64,000 nt of DNA from Falsiroseomonas bella (lineage in GTDB: Bacteria; Pseudomonadota; Alphaproteobacteria; Acetobacterales; Acetobacteraceae), in contig NZ_QGNA01000001.1 in NCBI RefSeq assembly GCF_003173615.1, forward strand, positions 434,001 to 498,000, given 5' to 3'. The notes below the pieces were generated by a model. The model had not been told where the DNA came from, made no database searches, and saw only the letters and a program-made list of their open reading frames with translations. Positions 44,150 to 54,706 of this stretch are shown piece by piece. The stretch's first letter is position 1; the number at the start of each line of letters is the position of its first letter. A program made the position numbers and the translations under genes.

Positions 44150-46668
44150 CTACTCGTTGCGCAACAGCGGCGCCGGGCGGGCGCGCAGCGCCAGCGCCGT
44201 GCCCACATAGCCAAGCGCCAGCGTCAGCAGCACGCAGCCCACCACCACGGCGGCCAGCGTGCCCGGCAGGAACACCCATTCGCCGCGCATGACGAAGCGC
44301 ACCACCGCCCAGGACGCGGCGGAGCCCGCCGCCGCGGCCAGCAGCCCGGCCACCAGCCCGAGCAGGCCGAATTCCACCAGCCAGGCAGCGCGGATCTGCG
44401 ACCGGGTCGCGCCGACGGTCTTCAGCACCACCGCGTCGCGGACCCGCCGCCGCTGCCCGGCCGCGACGGCGCCAGCAAGCACCAGCATCCCCGCCAGCAG
44501 CGTGACCGAGGAGGTCGCCTGCAGCGCCACGCCGACACGCGTGAGGAGCCCCGCCACCGCCTCCAGCGCGTCGCGCACGCGGATGCCGGAGACGTTGGGG
44601 AAGGCGTCCGTGATGGCTCGCAGCACGCCCGTCTCGGCCTCCGGCGCGCTCCGCACGGTCGCGATATGCGTGTGCGGCGCCGCCTCCAGCAGGCCGGGCG
44701 AGGCGACCATGACATAGTTGATGCCCAAGCCCCGCCACTGGATCTCCCGCAGGGAGGCGATCGTCAGGTCGATGTCGCGGCCCAGCACGTTGACGGTGAT
44801 GACGGAGCCAAGACCGATGCCCCAGCCATCGGCGATGTTGGCGTCGAAGGACACCAGCGGTGGGCCGTCATAATCGGCCGGCCACCACTGCCCGGCGACG
44901 AGCCGCGTGCCTTCCGGTGGCGTCGCGGCATAGGTCAGGCCGCGGTCGCCACGCATCGCCCAGCGCGTATCCTCCCGCACGCGGCCCATCATCTCCTCGG
45001 CCGGCACGCCATCCACCGCGACCACGCGGGCGCGGAGCGACGGGGCGCGCTTCACCTCGGCCACGCCGGGCTGCGCCGCGGCGAGGCGGTCGAACTCCCG
45101 CGCCTGCTCGTTCTGGATGTCGATGAAGAAGAAGGAAGGCGCGGCCTGCGGGATCTGGTCGGAGATCTGCCGGCGCAGATTGCCCTCGATGGTGGCGATG
45201 GCGGCGAGCGTGGTCAGCCCGATGCCGAGCGCCACCAGCATGGTCGGCGTCGGCGCGCCGGGGCGGTGCAGGTTGGCGAGGCCCAGCCGCCAGGCGGGGC
45301 GGCGGATGTGCCGCAGCGACCGCGCGAGCCGCATGAGCGCGCTCGCCCCCAGGCGGAACAGCAGCAGCGTTGCCGCCGCGCCGGCGACGAAGCCCATGGC
45401 GAAGCGCGGCTGCTCGGCCGTCGCGATCACCAGCACCGCCAGTGCCAGCCCCGCCGCCGCATTGGCCAGGATCAGCCCGCGCGAGGGCCAGCCCGGATTG
45501 GCGGTGACCGTGTCGCGGAACAGCGCCGCACCCGGGATGCGCTGCGCCCGGCCGAGCGGCCAGAGCGCGAAGGCCAGCGCCGTCAGCAGGCCGAACAGCG
45601 CGGCGAGGGCCAGTTCATACGGATAGATGCCGAGGCGCGGCGGCACCGGCAGCGCACCGGCCAGCGCCTGCGCCGCCAGCCAGGTCAGCCCGAAGCCCGC
45701 CACCAGCCCGATCCCGATGCCGAGCAGCGCCAGCGCCAGCACCTGGATCAGATAGGTCGCCAGGATCGTCCCGGCCGGCGCGCCCAGGCAGCGCAGCGTC
45801 GCGATGGTGCGCCCGCGCGCCTCCAGCCAGGCGCGCACGCCCGTCGCCACGCCGATGCCACCCACCAGCAGGGCCGTGAAGCCGGCGAGGGTGAGGAAGG
45901 AGGCGGCGCGGTCCAGGAAGCGGGTGACGCGCGGCTCGGCCTCGCCGGCGAAACGCACCCGCCAGCCGCCATCGCCATGCGCCGCCTGCCATTCCTCCGC
46001 GAAGCGGCGCGCGTCCACCCCGGCGGGCAGCCGCACGCGGGTGTCGTAGTCGAAGAGCGAGCCCGGCTGGATCAGCCCGGTCTCGGGGATGGCGGAGGCC
46101 AGCGCCAGGGCGCGCGGGCCGAGCACCGCGGGGCTCGCGATGCGGTCGGGCTCCGTCGCGACGATGCCGACGAAGCGGAAGGTCGCCTCCCCGATCCGGA
46201 CCGGATCGCCGGGCCGCAGCCCGAGGCGCTCGGCCACCGAACCTTCCAGCGCCACGCCGTGCCGGCCCTGGCGCGGGGCGAGGGTGGCGTCGGCGGGCGC
46301 CAGCACCAGTTCGCCATAAAGCGGATAGAGGGCATCCACCGCCTTCAGCTCCACCAGCGACCGCTCGCCCGAGGGGGCGATGGCCATGGCGCGCATCTCG
46401 ATCACTTCGGAGACGACGGCGCCGCGCGCCGTCGCCCAGTCCTTCGCGGCCTGGGAGAGCGCGCGCTGGTTGGTCTCCACCTCGAGGTCGCCGCCGAGCA
46501 GCCTGGCGCCGTCGGCCCGCAGCCCGGCCTCGGTCGCGGCGCGCAGCGTGCCGACCGCGGCGATGGCCGCCACGCCGAGGGCGAGGCAGGCGAGCACGAT
46601 GCGCAGCGACTTCAGCCCGCCGCGCAGCTCGCGGCGGGCGAGCCGCCAGCCCTGCAGGATATGCGTGG

Positions 46669-46672
<4 letters not shown>
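44150..46672 (-). CDS. ABC exporter permease with FtsX domains (YbbP-like)
   Basis: Protein of 840 residues: N-terminal helix, a large periplasmic domain (residues ~45-265), two FtsX/MacB-type bundles (helices near 270-400 and 720-830) and a middle set of helices. The layout matches the YbbP group that pairs with the YbbA ATPase. Its start overlaps the ATPase gene by four bases. Together with the divergent TesA-like esterase this is the ybbA-ybbP/tesA arrangement; the transported molecule is unknown. Confidence 0.88.
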
Positions 46673-47394
<722 letters not shown>

Positions 47395-47419
47395 TTCCCC
47401 CCGATATGGGCGCCGGGCG

Positions 47420-48073
47420 GTGCTGCGAAAGGCATGCGCCGGTATCGCAATGTTGCTGGCGGCGAGTCACGGCGCCGCGGCGCAGGGGGCTGGCGGAGGG
47501 GAGATCCGCCTGCTGATGCTGGGGGATTCCATCACGGCCGGCTTCGGCTTGGCGCGCTCCGAGGGGCCGCCGGCCCGGATCCAGGCGCTTCTGCGGGAGA
47601 AGGGGCGGAATGTCCGGGTGATCGATGCCGGCGTCTCGGGCGACACCACGGCGGGGGGCCGGGCGCGCCTGGCCTGGGCGCTGGCCGACCGCCCGCATGC
47701 GGTGATCGTGGCGCTGGGGGGCAATGACGGGTTGCGCGGGCTGACCCCGGCGCAGATGAAGGCCAATCTCGAGGACATCCTGGACCGCCTCGGCCAGCGC
47801 AACATCCCGGTGCTGCTGGCCGGCATGGTCGCGCCCCCCAATCTCGGCCGCGACTACGGGGAGGAATTTTCCGCGGTTTTCGAGACGCTGGCGCGGGAGA
47901 GGCCGAACGTCGTGTTCTATCCCTTCCTGCTGGACGGCGTGGCCGGGAACCCGGCGCTCAACCAGGCGGACCGCATCCACCCGACGGCGGAGGGGGCCGA
48001 CCTGATCGCCCGCCGGATGCTGCCTTTCATCAAAACCCTTCTGGACCGCGTCGCGATTCCCGCCGCAGGCTAA
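47420..48073 (+). CDS. TesA-like arylesterase / lysophospholipase (SGNH hydrolase)
   Basis: Periplasmic SGNH hydrolase of 217 residues with a signal peptide (cleavage near AAAQ). Catalytic Ser in LGDSITAGFG, Gly in SGDTTAGG, Asn in ALGGNDGLRG, and Asp-x-x-His in ADRIHPTAEG. GTG 47420 keeps the whole signal peptide; an ATG at 47450 would shorten it. Placed divergently to the YbbA/YbbP pair, as in enterobacteria. Confidence 0.9.
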   Translation: MLRKACAGIAMLLAASHGAAAQGAGGGEIRLLMLGDSITAGFGLARSEGPPARIQALLREKGRNVRVIDAGVSGDTTAGGRARLAWALADRPHAVIVALGGNDGLRGLTPAQMKANLEDILDRLGQRNIPVLLAGMVAPPNLGRDYGEEFSAVFETLARERPNVVFYPFLLDGVAGNPALNQADRIHPTAEGADLIARRMLPFIKTLLDRVAIPAAG

Positions 48074-48101
48074 ACGGGTTCGGATTCGCGGAGGGCTCCC
48101 C

Positions 48102-48638
48102 ATGCTGCGCCTCTTCGTCGCCCTCGCCCTGCCCGCCCTGGTCAAGACGCAGCTCGGCGCGCTGGCGGGCGGCATCCCCGGGGCGAAATGGGTCCCGCCC
48201 GAGAACTACCACCTGACGCTCCGCTTCATCGGCGAGATCGAGCCCTGGCGCGCCGAGGAGGTGGACGCGGCGCTGGCCGGCATCCGCTCGCCACGCTTCG
48301 ACCTGGCGCTGGCCGGGATCGGCACCTTCGAGAAGGCCGGGCGGATCATGTCCCTGCATGTCCCGGCGGAGCGGTCGGAGGCGCTGGGCCGTCTGCAGGG
48401 CAAGGTGGAGACCGCGCTGCAGCGTGTGGGCCTGGAGCCGGAGCGGCGCCGCTTCGCCCCGCATGTCACCCTGGCCCGCACTGAGAAGGCGGAGACGCAC
48501 AAGCTCGTCTCCTTCCTGCAGGCGCATGCGCTGTTCCGCCCGCCGCCGGTGCCGATCGAGCACTTCACCCTGTTCTCCTCCCGGCTCGGGAAGGAAGCCG
48601 CGCATTATGTTCCGGAGGTGGAGTACGAGCTCGCGTGA
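48102..48638 (+). CDS. thpR: RNA 2',3'-cyclic phosphodiesterase
   Basis: Protein of 178 residues in the 2H phosphoesterase superfamily. Both catalytic motifs are present: HLTL (~residue 39) and HVTL (~residue 122). ThpR hydrolyses 2',3'-cyclic phosphates in RNA and has ligase activity in vitro. Starts 28 bases after the TesA-like gene on the same strand. Confidence 0.92.
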   Translation: MLRLFVALALPALVKTQLGALAGGIPGAKWVPPENYHLTLRFIGEIEPWRAEEVDAALAGIRSPRFDLALAGIGTFEKAGRIMSLHVPAERSEALGRLQGKVETALQRVGLEPERRRFAPHVTLARTEKAETHKLVSFLQAHALFRPPPVPIEHFTLFSSRLGKEAAHYVPEVEYELA

Positions 48639-48671
48639 TCCGCTTTCGCGGCCGCGCCCCACGGTGGTAAG

Positions 48672-49046
48672 GTGGCTGCCGTGCGCTTCCGCCCCGCCCT
48701 GACGCGCCTGCTGGTCGTCCTGCTGCTGCTGCAGTGGGGCACGGCCCTCGGCCATTGCCTGCGCCTGGCGGCGCCGGCGCCGGGCTTCACGGTGGAGATC
48801 TGCACCGCGGAGGGCTTGCACCGGGTGACCCTGCCGGGCGGCGAGGACGCGCCGGCCGAGCATGCGCATGCCGGCGGCATCTGCCCCGCCTGCCAGGGCC
48901 CGGCCGCCTTCGCGCTGCTGCCACCCACGCCCGGCGTCGCCGCGCCCGTGGTGCTGGCCCAGAGCGCCGACCCGCCGCCCCCGCCCCAGCCGCAATTCCC
49001 GACGCCGCCGCGGTCCTGCCAGCCGAGGGCGCCGCCGACCTCCTGA
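48672..49046 (+). CDS. Exported DUF2946-like protein
   Basis: Protein of 124 residues with an N-terminal hydrophobic segment (LLVVLLLLQWGTALGHCL) that could be an anchor or signal, a Cys-x-x-Cys motif in GICPACQG, and a proline-rich tail. This resembles DUF2946 proteins found in copper-handling loci, and it stands 40 bases before a PCuAC gene. Starts at GTG (48672 or 48681). Confidence 0.65.
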   Translation: MAAVRFRPALTRLLVVLLLLQWGTALGHCLRLAAPAPGFTVEICTAEGLHRVTLPGGEDAPAEHAHAGGICPACQGPAAFALLPPTPGVAAPVVLAQSADPPPPPQPQFPTPPRSCQPRAPPTS

Positions 49047-49086
49047 TCCGACCCGTCCCAACTCTCCGGATTCAGGAATTCAGCTC

Positions 49087-49584
49087 ATGTCGAACGATGG
49101 TCTTCGCGCGCGCCCGCTGTCGCGGCGCGTCCTTCTCACTTTGGCCACCCCCCTCCTCCTGCCCGCTGCCGCGCGGGCGCAACCGGCGGGCGGGATCACC
49201 GTCACCGCCCCCTGGACCCGCGCCATGCGGGCCGGCGGCACAGGCGCCGGCTTCATGACCATCCGCAACGCCGGTACGACCCCCGACCGCCTGGTCGCGG
49301 CCCGCGCTGGCATCGCGCGCGTGGTCGAGTTGCACACGCATGTCCGCGAAGGCGACGTGATGCGCATGCGCCCGGTGCCGGCGATCGAGGTGCCGGCCGG
49401 CGGCACCGTCACGCTCCAGCCCGGCGGGCTGCACCTGATGCTGATCGGCCTCAACGCAGCGCTGGAGCAGGGAAGCAGCGTGCCGGTGACTTTGGTCTTC
49501 GAGCGCGCCGGCGAGATCGCCATCGAGCTCAAGGTCGAAAGCGCCGGCGCCCGCGGACCCGCCGCGCAAGGCCACGGCCACTGA
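49087..49584 (+). CDS. Periplasmic copper chaperone PCuAC
   Basis: Protein of 165 residues with a signal peptide carrying RR-V-L-L (Tat-like) and ending ARAQ. The copper ligands H-x10-M-x21-H-x-M are visible as ELHTHVREGDVMRM...GGLHLML. A His-rich GHGH end adds possible ligands. PCuAC loads copper into cytochrome c oxidase. Forms a small locus with the upstream DUF2946-like protein. Confidence 0.9.
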   Translation: MSNDGLRARPLSRRVLLTLATPLLLPAAARAQPAGGITVTAPWTRAMRAGGTGAGFMTIRNAGTTPDRLVAARAGIARVVELHTHVREGDVMRMRPVPAIEVPAGGTVTLQPGGLHLMLIGLNAALEQGSSVPVTLVFERAGEIAIELKVESAGARGPAAQGHGH

Positions 49585-49615
49585 CGCGCAGCGAGGGCGG
49601 GGTGTAGAGGGCCGC

Positions 49616-50752
49616 GTGCCCCTCCTCGCCCTCGCTTATCTCGCCTTCATCGGGCTCGGCCTGCCCGATCCGCTGCCCGGCGCGCTGTGGCCCGAGGTCG
49701 CGCCGGCCTATGGCCTGCCGAATGCCGGGCTCGGCCTGCTGCTGGCAGGGCTTTCGGTCGGCTACATACTGGCCGGGCTGCTGGCCGGGCGGATCATCGC
49801 GGCACTCGGCATCGGCGGCGTGCTGGCGGCGAGCGTCGGCGCCACCGCCCTCGCCGCCTTCGGCCAGGCGCTGGCGCCGCCCTTCGGCCTGTTCGTCACG
49901 CTGGCGGTGCTGGCCGGGGCGGGCGGTGGCGCGGTGGATGCGGCGCTGAACGCCTGGTCGGCGCGGCATCTCGCGCCGCGCCACCTGAACTGGCTGCATG
50001 CCTGCTGGGGGATCGGCGCCACGCTCGGCCCTGCCGCCGCCGCGGCACTGCTGGCGGCGGGCGCGGGGTGGCAGGCGGTGTATGCGACCGCCGGCGCGCT
50101 GCTCGCCGCGCTGGCCGGCGGCTTCGTGCTGACCCGCCGGCGCTGGGACGACACGCCGCCGCCCGAGGCCCCGCCGCGCCACGGCACCATTGCCGCGCTG
50201 CGCTCCCCGGTCGCGCGGCTGCAGATGGCGGTGTTCTTTGTCTACACCGGGTTGGAGGCCGGCGCCGGCCAATGGGCGGCGACGATCCTCACCGCGCGCG
50301 GCGCAACCCCGGCCGAGGGCGCGGCCGCCGCCACGCTGTTCTTCGCCGCGCTGGCCGGCGCGCGCATCGGGATGGGCTTCGTGGTGGACCGGATCGGTCC
50401 CGACCGGCTGCTGCGCCTCGCGGTGCCGCCGACCGCAGTGGCAGCGCTGCTGCTGGCCTTCGGCGGGGCCGACCTGCTGGCGCTGGTGCTGCTCGCCACC
50501 CTGCTGGCGCCGGTCTATCCGACCGTGATGGCGCGGACGCCCGCGCGGCTCGGGCCGCTCGCCACCCATGCCTTCGGGCTGCAGGTGGCGGCGGCGATGG
50601 CCGGGGTGGCGGTGCTGCCGGGGCTGATGGGGCTCGCCGCCGACGCCTTCGGCGCGGCGGCGGTGCCCTGGCTCCTGGTGGGGCTCTCGGTGCTGCTGGC
50701 CTGGCTGGTGCTGCGCCTGCCGGAGCCCCGTGCCGCTTCGGCTACAGGATGA
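49616..50752 (+). CDS. MFS transporter
   Basis: Protein of 378 residues, twelve hydrophobic helices. The FIGLGLPDPLPGALWP start, GGGAVDAALNAWSA motif and WLHACWGIGATLGP motif resemble the FucP/YbjJ-like branch of MFS that takes up sugars or other small molecules. GTG start, 31 bases after the PCuAC gene; its 3' end overlaps the convergent RTX gene by 11 bases. Substrate unknown. Confidence 0.82.
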   Translation: MPLLALAYLAFIGLGLPDPLPGALWPEVAPAYGLPNAGLGLLLAGLSVGYILAGLLAGRIIAALGIGGVLAASVGATALAAFGQALAPPFGLFVTLAVLAGAGGGAVDAALNAWSARHLAPRHLNWLHACWGIGATLGPAAAAALLAAGAGWQAVYATAGALLAALAGGFVLTRRRWDDTPPPEAPPRHGTIAALRSPVARLQMAVFFVYTGLEAGAGQWAATILTARGATPAEGAAAATLFFAALAGARIGMGFVVDRIGPDRLLRLAVPPTAVAALLLAFGGADLLALVLLATLLAPVYPTVMARTPARLGPLATHAFGLQVAAAMAGVAVLPGLMGLAADAFGAAAVPWLLVGLSVLLAWLVLRLPEPRAASATG

Positions 50753-52130
50753 AGTCCGTGGCGGCGAGGCTCGTCACGCCGGTCAGCGCGATCTCCATGT
50801 CGGCCGCCGCGTCGCCGTTCACGTCGAACTGCACGATCGCCTTGCCGTCCTGCACGGTGTAGCGCGCCTGCCCGCCCTTGCCGGTTGCGAAGGCGTCGGT
50901 GCCGATGAAGGTGAAGGCGTCGTCCTCGAGCGTCGCGGTCCGCGCATCGATGGCCGAGACGTCCAGCCGGTCGCCGCGGGTGAAATCCTCCACCACGTCG
51001 CGGTTGGCGCCGACAGCGCTGTGGGTCTGCACGATGTCGCCGATGCGGCTCCAGACGAAGATGTCCGCGCCCTCGCCGCCGCGCATCACGTCCCGCCCGG
51101 CATCGCCCTGCAGGGTGTCATCCCCGAACCCGCCGGAGAGGGAATCGGCGCCGTAGCCGCCGATCAGCAGGTCGTTCCCGCCATCGCCCGAGAGGCTGTC
51201 GTTGTTATGGCCGCCATCCAGCGTGTCGTTGTCGAAGCTGCCGGAGAGATGGTCGTTGCCGGCGCCACCGGAGAGCTTGTCGTTGCCGTAGCCGCCATGC
51301 AGCTGGTCGTTGCCGCTGAAGCCGTCCAGCACGTCGTTGCCGTCGCCGCCTTCCAGCAGGTCATCCTCGCTGCCGCCGTCCAGCGTGTCGGCGCCGGCAT
51401 GGCCGCGCAGCGTGTCGCGCCCCGCGCCGCCGAACAGCTTGTCGTTGCCCGCATCGGCCGCACCGAGCACGTCGCCCTGGATCAGGTCGTCGCCATTGCC
51501 GCCGAGGATGTGGTCGGACCCCTCGTTGCCCTGCAGAACGTCGCCGTTGTCGCCGCCATTGATCGTGTCGTTGCCGCTGCCGCCACTGATCGTGTCGCTG
51601 CCGAACTCGCCCATCAGGCTGTCGGCGCCGGCGCCGCCCACCATCAGGTCCGCGCCGTCATAGCCCGACATCGTGTCGTTGCCGTCGCCGCCATACATCG
51701 TGTCGAGGCCCGCGCCGCCGCGCAGCACGTCGTTGCCGGTGCCTCCATCCATCCAGTCGTCGCCGTCGCCGCCGTTCATCGTGTCGCGCCCGGCGCCGCC
51801 CAGCAGGCGGTCATTGTCTTCGAAGCCCTCGAGCTGGTCGTTGCCGTCGCCGCCTTCGAGGGTGTCGTTGCCCTGGTGGCCGAACAGCGTGTCGTTGTCG
51901 GCCCCGCCCTTCAGCAGGTCGTTGCCGCCGCCGCCATGCAGGTAGTCGTTGCCGGCATCGCCCCAGAGCGTGTCGTTGCCGTCGCCGACGAAGATCAGGT
52001 CGTCGCCCTCGAAGCCGCGGGCGCGGTTGTTGCCGCCGTTGAGGAAGAAGGTCTCCCCGAACAGGCCGGTGGCGCGCCAGCCGGTGAAGTCGTCGGCGCG
52101 GTCGTCGCCGTCGTAGCGGAAGATGCTCAT
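50742..52130 (-). CDS. RTX calcium-binding repeat protein
   Basis: Protein of 462 residues. From about residue 35 to 365 it is built of more than thirty GGxGxDxLx-type nonapeptides, which wrap into calcium-binding beta-rolls. The end (residues ~370-462; VEDFTRGDRLDVSAID...) matches the serralysin C-terminal domain that contains the type I secretion signal. No peptidase or lipase domain is present, so it may be an adhesin or matrix protein. No type I exporter genes are near. An AAGGGA Shine-Dalgarno precedes the ATG. Confidence 0.88.
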   Translation of the reverse strand: MSIFRYDGDDRADDFTGWRATGLFGETFFLNGGNNRARGFEGDDLIFVGDGNDTLWGDAGNDYLHGGGGNDLLKGGADNDTLFGHQGNDTLEGGDGNDQLEGFEDNDRLLGGAGRDTMNGGDGDDWMDGGTGNDVLRGGAGLDTMYGGDGNDTMSGYDGADLMVGGAGADSLMGEFGSDTISGGSGNDTINGGDNGDVLQGNEGSDHILGGNGDDLIQGDVLGAADAGNDKLFGGAGRDTLRGHAGADTLDGGSEDDLLEGGDGNDVLDGFSGNDQLHGGYGNDKLSGGAGNDHLSGSFDNDTLDGGHNNDSLSGDGGNDLLIGGYGADSLSGGFGDDTLQGDAGRDVMRGGEGADIFVWSRIGDIVQTHSAVGANRDVVEDFTRGDRLDVSAIDARTATLEDDAFTFIGTDAFATGKGGQARYTVQDGKAIVQFDVNGDAAADMEIALTGVTSLAATDFIL

Positions 52131-52252
52131 GGCGGAGGTCCCTTCTTGCCTGGCCGCTTCGGTGCGCGGCGATGGGGGGACACTGCCGCACGGGGCCGGG
52201 CGCCACCTGTTCCCGGCGGGACACCCCGCGCGGGAGGCGCTATCCTGGCGGC

Positions 52253-52960
52253 ATGGCAGCCCCCTCCATCGTGGTGCTCACCGGCGCCGGGATCAGCCGG
52301 GAATCGGGCCTGGCGACCTTTCGCGACGCCGACGGCATCTGGGCCAAGGTGCGGATCGAGGATGTCGCGACGCCGGAGGCCTTCGCGCGCGACCCGGCGC
52401 GCGTCCACGCCTTCTACAACGCGCGCCGCGCCCAGCTGCGCGATCCCGCCATCCTGCCGAACGCCGCCCATCACGCCCTGGCCGAGCTGGAGGCACGCTG
52501 GCCCGGGGACTTCCTGCTGGTCACGCAGAACGTGGATTCCCTGCACGACCGTGCCGGCTCCCGCCGGCTGCTGCACATGCATGGCGAGCTGATGAAGGCG
52601 CGCTGCCGCCATTGCGGCGCCGTCTCGCCCTGGGAGGCGGACCTCTCCACCGCCACGCCCTGCCCCGCCTGCGGCAAGGCGGGCGGCATGCGGCCGCATG
52701 TCGTCTGGTTCGGCGAGATGCCGCTGCACATGGAGGAGATCGGCGCCGCGCTGGACCGCTGCGGCCTGTTTGTCGCGATCGGCACCAGCGGGCAGGTCTA
52801 TCCCGCCGCGGGCTTCGTCGCCGAGGTGCGCGGCCGCGCCCGCACGGTGGAGCTGAACCTCGAAGCCTCGGCGGTGCGCGGCGACTTCGACGAGGCGCGA
52901 CACGGCAAGGCGACCGAGATCGTGCCGCGCTTCGTGGCGGAGCTGCTCGCCAGATGCTGA
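52253..52960 (+). CDS. cobB: NAD-dependent protein deacylase (sirtuin)
   Basis: Protein of 235 residues of class III. NAD-binding GAGISRESGLATFRD (residues ~10-24), TQNVDSLH, catalytic His in MHGEL, and a zinc finger with CRHCG and CPACG. Tyr-x-x-Arg in FYNARR is the pair that binds succinyl/malonyl groups, so desuccinylase activity is likely. A TATCCT box ends six bases before the ATG, suggesting a leaderless mRNA. Overlaps the next gene by seven bases. Confidence 0.93.
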   Translation: MAAPSIVVLTGAGISRESGLATFRDADGIWAKVRIEDVATPEAFARDPARVHAFYNARRAQLRDPAILPNAAHHALAELEARWPGDFLLVTQNVDSLHDRAGSRRLLHMHGELMKARCRHCGAVSPWEADLSTATPCPACGKAGGMRPHVVWFGEMPLHMEEIGAALDRCGLFVAIGTSGQVYPAAGFVAEVRGRARTVELNLEASAVRGDFDEARHGKATEIVPRFVAELLARC

Positions 52961-53694
52961 TCCGCGCCGCGCTGGCCGTTCTGCTGCTCGCGCTGCCCGC
53001 GGCGGCGCAGGATACAAGGCGTCCGCCGCCCGGGCTGCTCATGCCGGGCGTCGGCCCCGACGACCCGCGGCGGCCGGTGAACCGTCGCCTGCAGCCCTTC
53101 GAATCCCTCGGCCGGGTGCAGACCGAGCTCGGCGGGCGCTGCACCGGCGCGCTGGTGGCGCCGGACCGGGTGCTGACGGCGGCGCATTGCCTGATCGCAC
53201 CCCGCACCAACCGCCCGGTGCAGCCGCGCTCGGTGCATTTCCTGCTGGGCTATGAGCGCGGCGAATGGACGGCGCAGGCGCGCGTCGCCAGCTTCGTCAT
53301 CGGGGACGGCTATGACCCGCAGCGGGGGGAGGCGGGCGCCGACTGGGCGCTGCTGACGCTGGACCGGCGCCTCGGCCCGCCGCATCGGCCGCTGCCGCTG
53401 CTGCGCCAGGTGCCGGCGCCGCGCACGCCCGCGATGCTCGCCGGCTACCAGCAGGACCGGCCGGAGGTGCTGCTGGCGGATTCCCAGTGCCGCATCCTCG
53501 GCCTCAACCGGCCGCGCGGCGGCCTGCCGACGCTGGTGCATGACTGCGCCGGCACGCGCGGATCGAGCGGCGCGCCGCTGCTGGTCCAGCTGCCGGGCGG
53601 CGGCTGGGGCGTGGCGGGCGTGGCGGCGGCCGTGAGCGCCGACATGGCGCTCGGCTTCGCCGTCCCGGCCGCGGTGGTGGGCGAGGTGGAGTGA
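52954..53694 (+). CDS. Secreted trypsin-like serine peptidase
   Basis: Protein of 246 residues with signal peptide (cleavage near AAAQ). Trypsin fold with His in LTAAHC, Asp in GADWALLTL and Ser in GSSGAPLL, so the catalytic triad is complete. Extra Cys residues (RCTGAL, AAHC, QCRI, HDCAG) would form disulfides. Followed one base later by a paralogue that shares the AGYQQDRPEVLLAD-type segment. Confidence 0.87.
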   Translation: MLIRAALAVLLLALPAAAQDTRRPPPGLLMPGVGPDDPRRPVNRRLQPFESLGRVQTELGGRCTGALVAPDRVLTAAHCLIAPRTNRPVQPRSVHFLLGYERGEWTAQARVASFVIGDGYDPQRGEAGADWALLTLDRRLGPPHRPLPLLRQVPAPRTPAMLAGYQQDRPEVLLADSQCRILGLNRPRGGLPTLVHDCAGTRGSSGAPLLVQLPGGGWGVAGVAAAVSADMALGFAVPAAVVGEVE

Positions 53695-53695
53695 G

Positions 53696-54700
53696 ATGGG
53701 CGGGATGAGGCATCGTATCCTGGCCGCCGCGGCGGCCGCCCTGCTGGTCGCGCCCGCCGCGGCGCAGGAGGCGCCGTCCCGCCCGCAGGTGCAGCTGCGG
53801 CCGCCGCCGGCCTGGATGACCAACCCGCCGAGCGGCCCGCCGAAGGTCGAGCTGCGCCGCGCGCCCGACTGGCTGATCACGCCTGAGCAGGGCCGGCCGC
53901 AGGGCCAGCGCCCGGCGGCGCCGCGACCCGCCGAGCCCGCGGCCCCGCCCGCCGCGCCGCGCCAATCCGCGACGCCGCCGCCGGCCGGGCAGTCGCCCTC
54001 CCCGCAGGCTGCGGCCCCGCCGGCGGCGCGGCGCCTGGGCATCGGGCGGGAGGATCCGCGCGTGCCGGTGGATCCGGCCGTCGCCCCCTGGCGCGGCGTG
54101 GGCCGCCTGCAGCGGGACGGCGCCACCTGCACCGGGGCGCTGGTCGGGCCGCGCAGCGTCGTCACCGCCGCCCATTGCCTGGTGGGGGGCGGCGAGGACG
54201 GCAAGCGGATCATGCCCGCCTCCGCCTTCCGCTTCCTGCTGGGCTTCGAGCGCGGGCGCTGGGTGGCCGAAGCGCGGGTCAGGGCGATCCGGGTGGACCC
54301 GGATTTCGACGCCTCCGCCGCCTCGCCCGGGCCGGACTGGGCGGATTGGGCGCTGCTGACGCTGGACCGGCCGCTCGGCACGCCGGACCGCGTGCTGCCG
54401 CTGCTGCGCCGGGTGCCGCTGGCGAGCGACCGGGCGATGGTGGGCGGCTACCAGCAGGACCGGCGCGACGTGCTGCTGGCGGACCCGGATTGCCGGGTGG
54501 TCGGCACAACGATGCACGACCTCGGCCGCCCCATGCTGCTGCATGACTGCACCGCGACGCGCGGCGCCTCCGGCGGGCCGGTGCTGGTGGAACTGCCGGA
54601 GGCGGGCGGCTGGGCCGTTGCGGGCGTGCTGGTGGCGATGCGGCGCGGCATGCCGATCGGCGTGGCCGTGCCGGCCGAGGTGCTGCCCGAGCTGGAATAG
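53696..54700 (+). CDS. Secreted trypsin-like serine peptidase with proline-rich linker
   Basis: Protein of 334 residues, paralogue of the gene before it. Signal peptide to about residue 24, a Pro/Ala/Gln-rich linker (~25-110), then the peptidase domain: His in VTAAHC, Asp in DWADWALLTL, Ser in GASGGPVL. Shared GGYQQDRRDVLLADPDCR segment. The linker would keep the domain away from a membrane or wall. Natural substrate unknown. Confidence 0.87.
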   Translation: MGGMRHRILAAAAAALLVAPAAAQEAPSRPQVQLRPPPAWMTNPPSGPPKVELRRAPDWLITPEQGRPQGQRPAAPRPAEPAAPPAAPRQSATPPPAGQSPSPQAAAPPAARRLGIGREDPRVPVDPAVAPWRGVGRLQRDGATCTGALVGPRSVVTAAHCLVGGGEDGKRIMPASAFRFLLGFERGRWVAEARVRAIRVDPDFDASAASPGPDWADWALLTLDRPLGTPDRVLPLLRRVPLASDRAMVGGYQQDRRDVLLADPDCRVVGTTMHDLGRPMLLHDCTATRGASGGPVLVELPEAGGWAVAGVLVAMRRGMPIGVAVPAEVLPELE

Positions 54701-54706
54701 GCGGGA

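Noticed and set aside
50950-52100. Dense direct repeats resembling a repeat array or CRISPR
   Set aside because: The repeats are degenerate, have no constant spacer and encode RTX nonapeptides in one frame.
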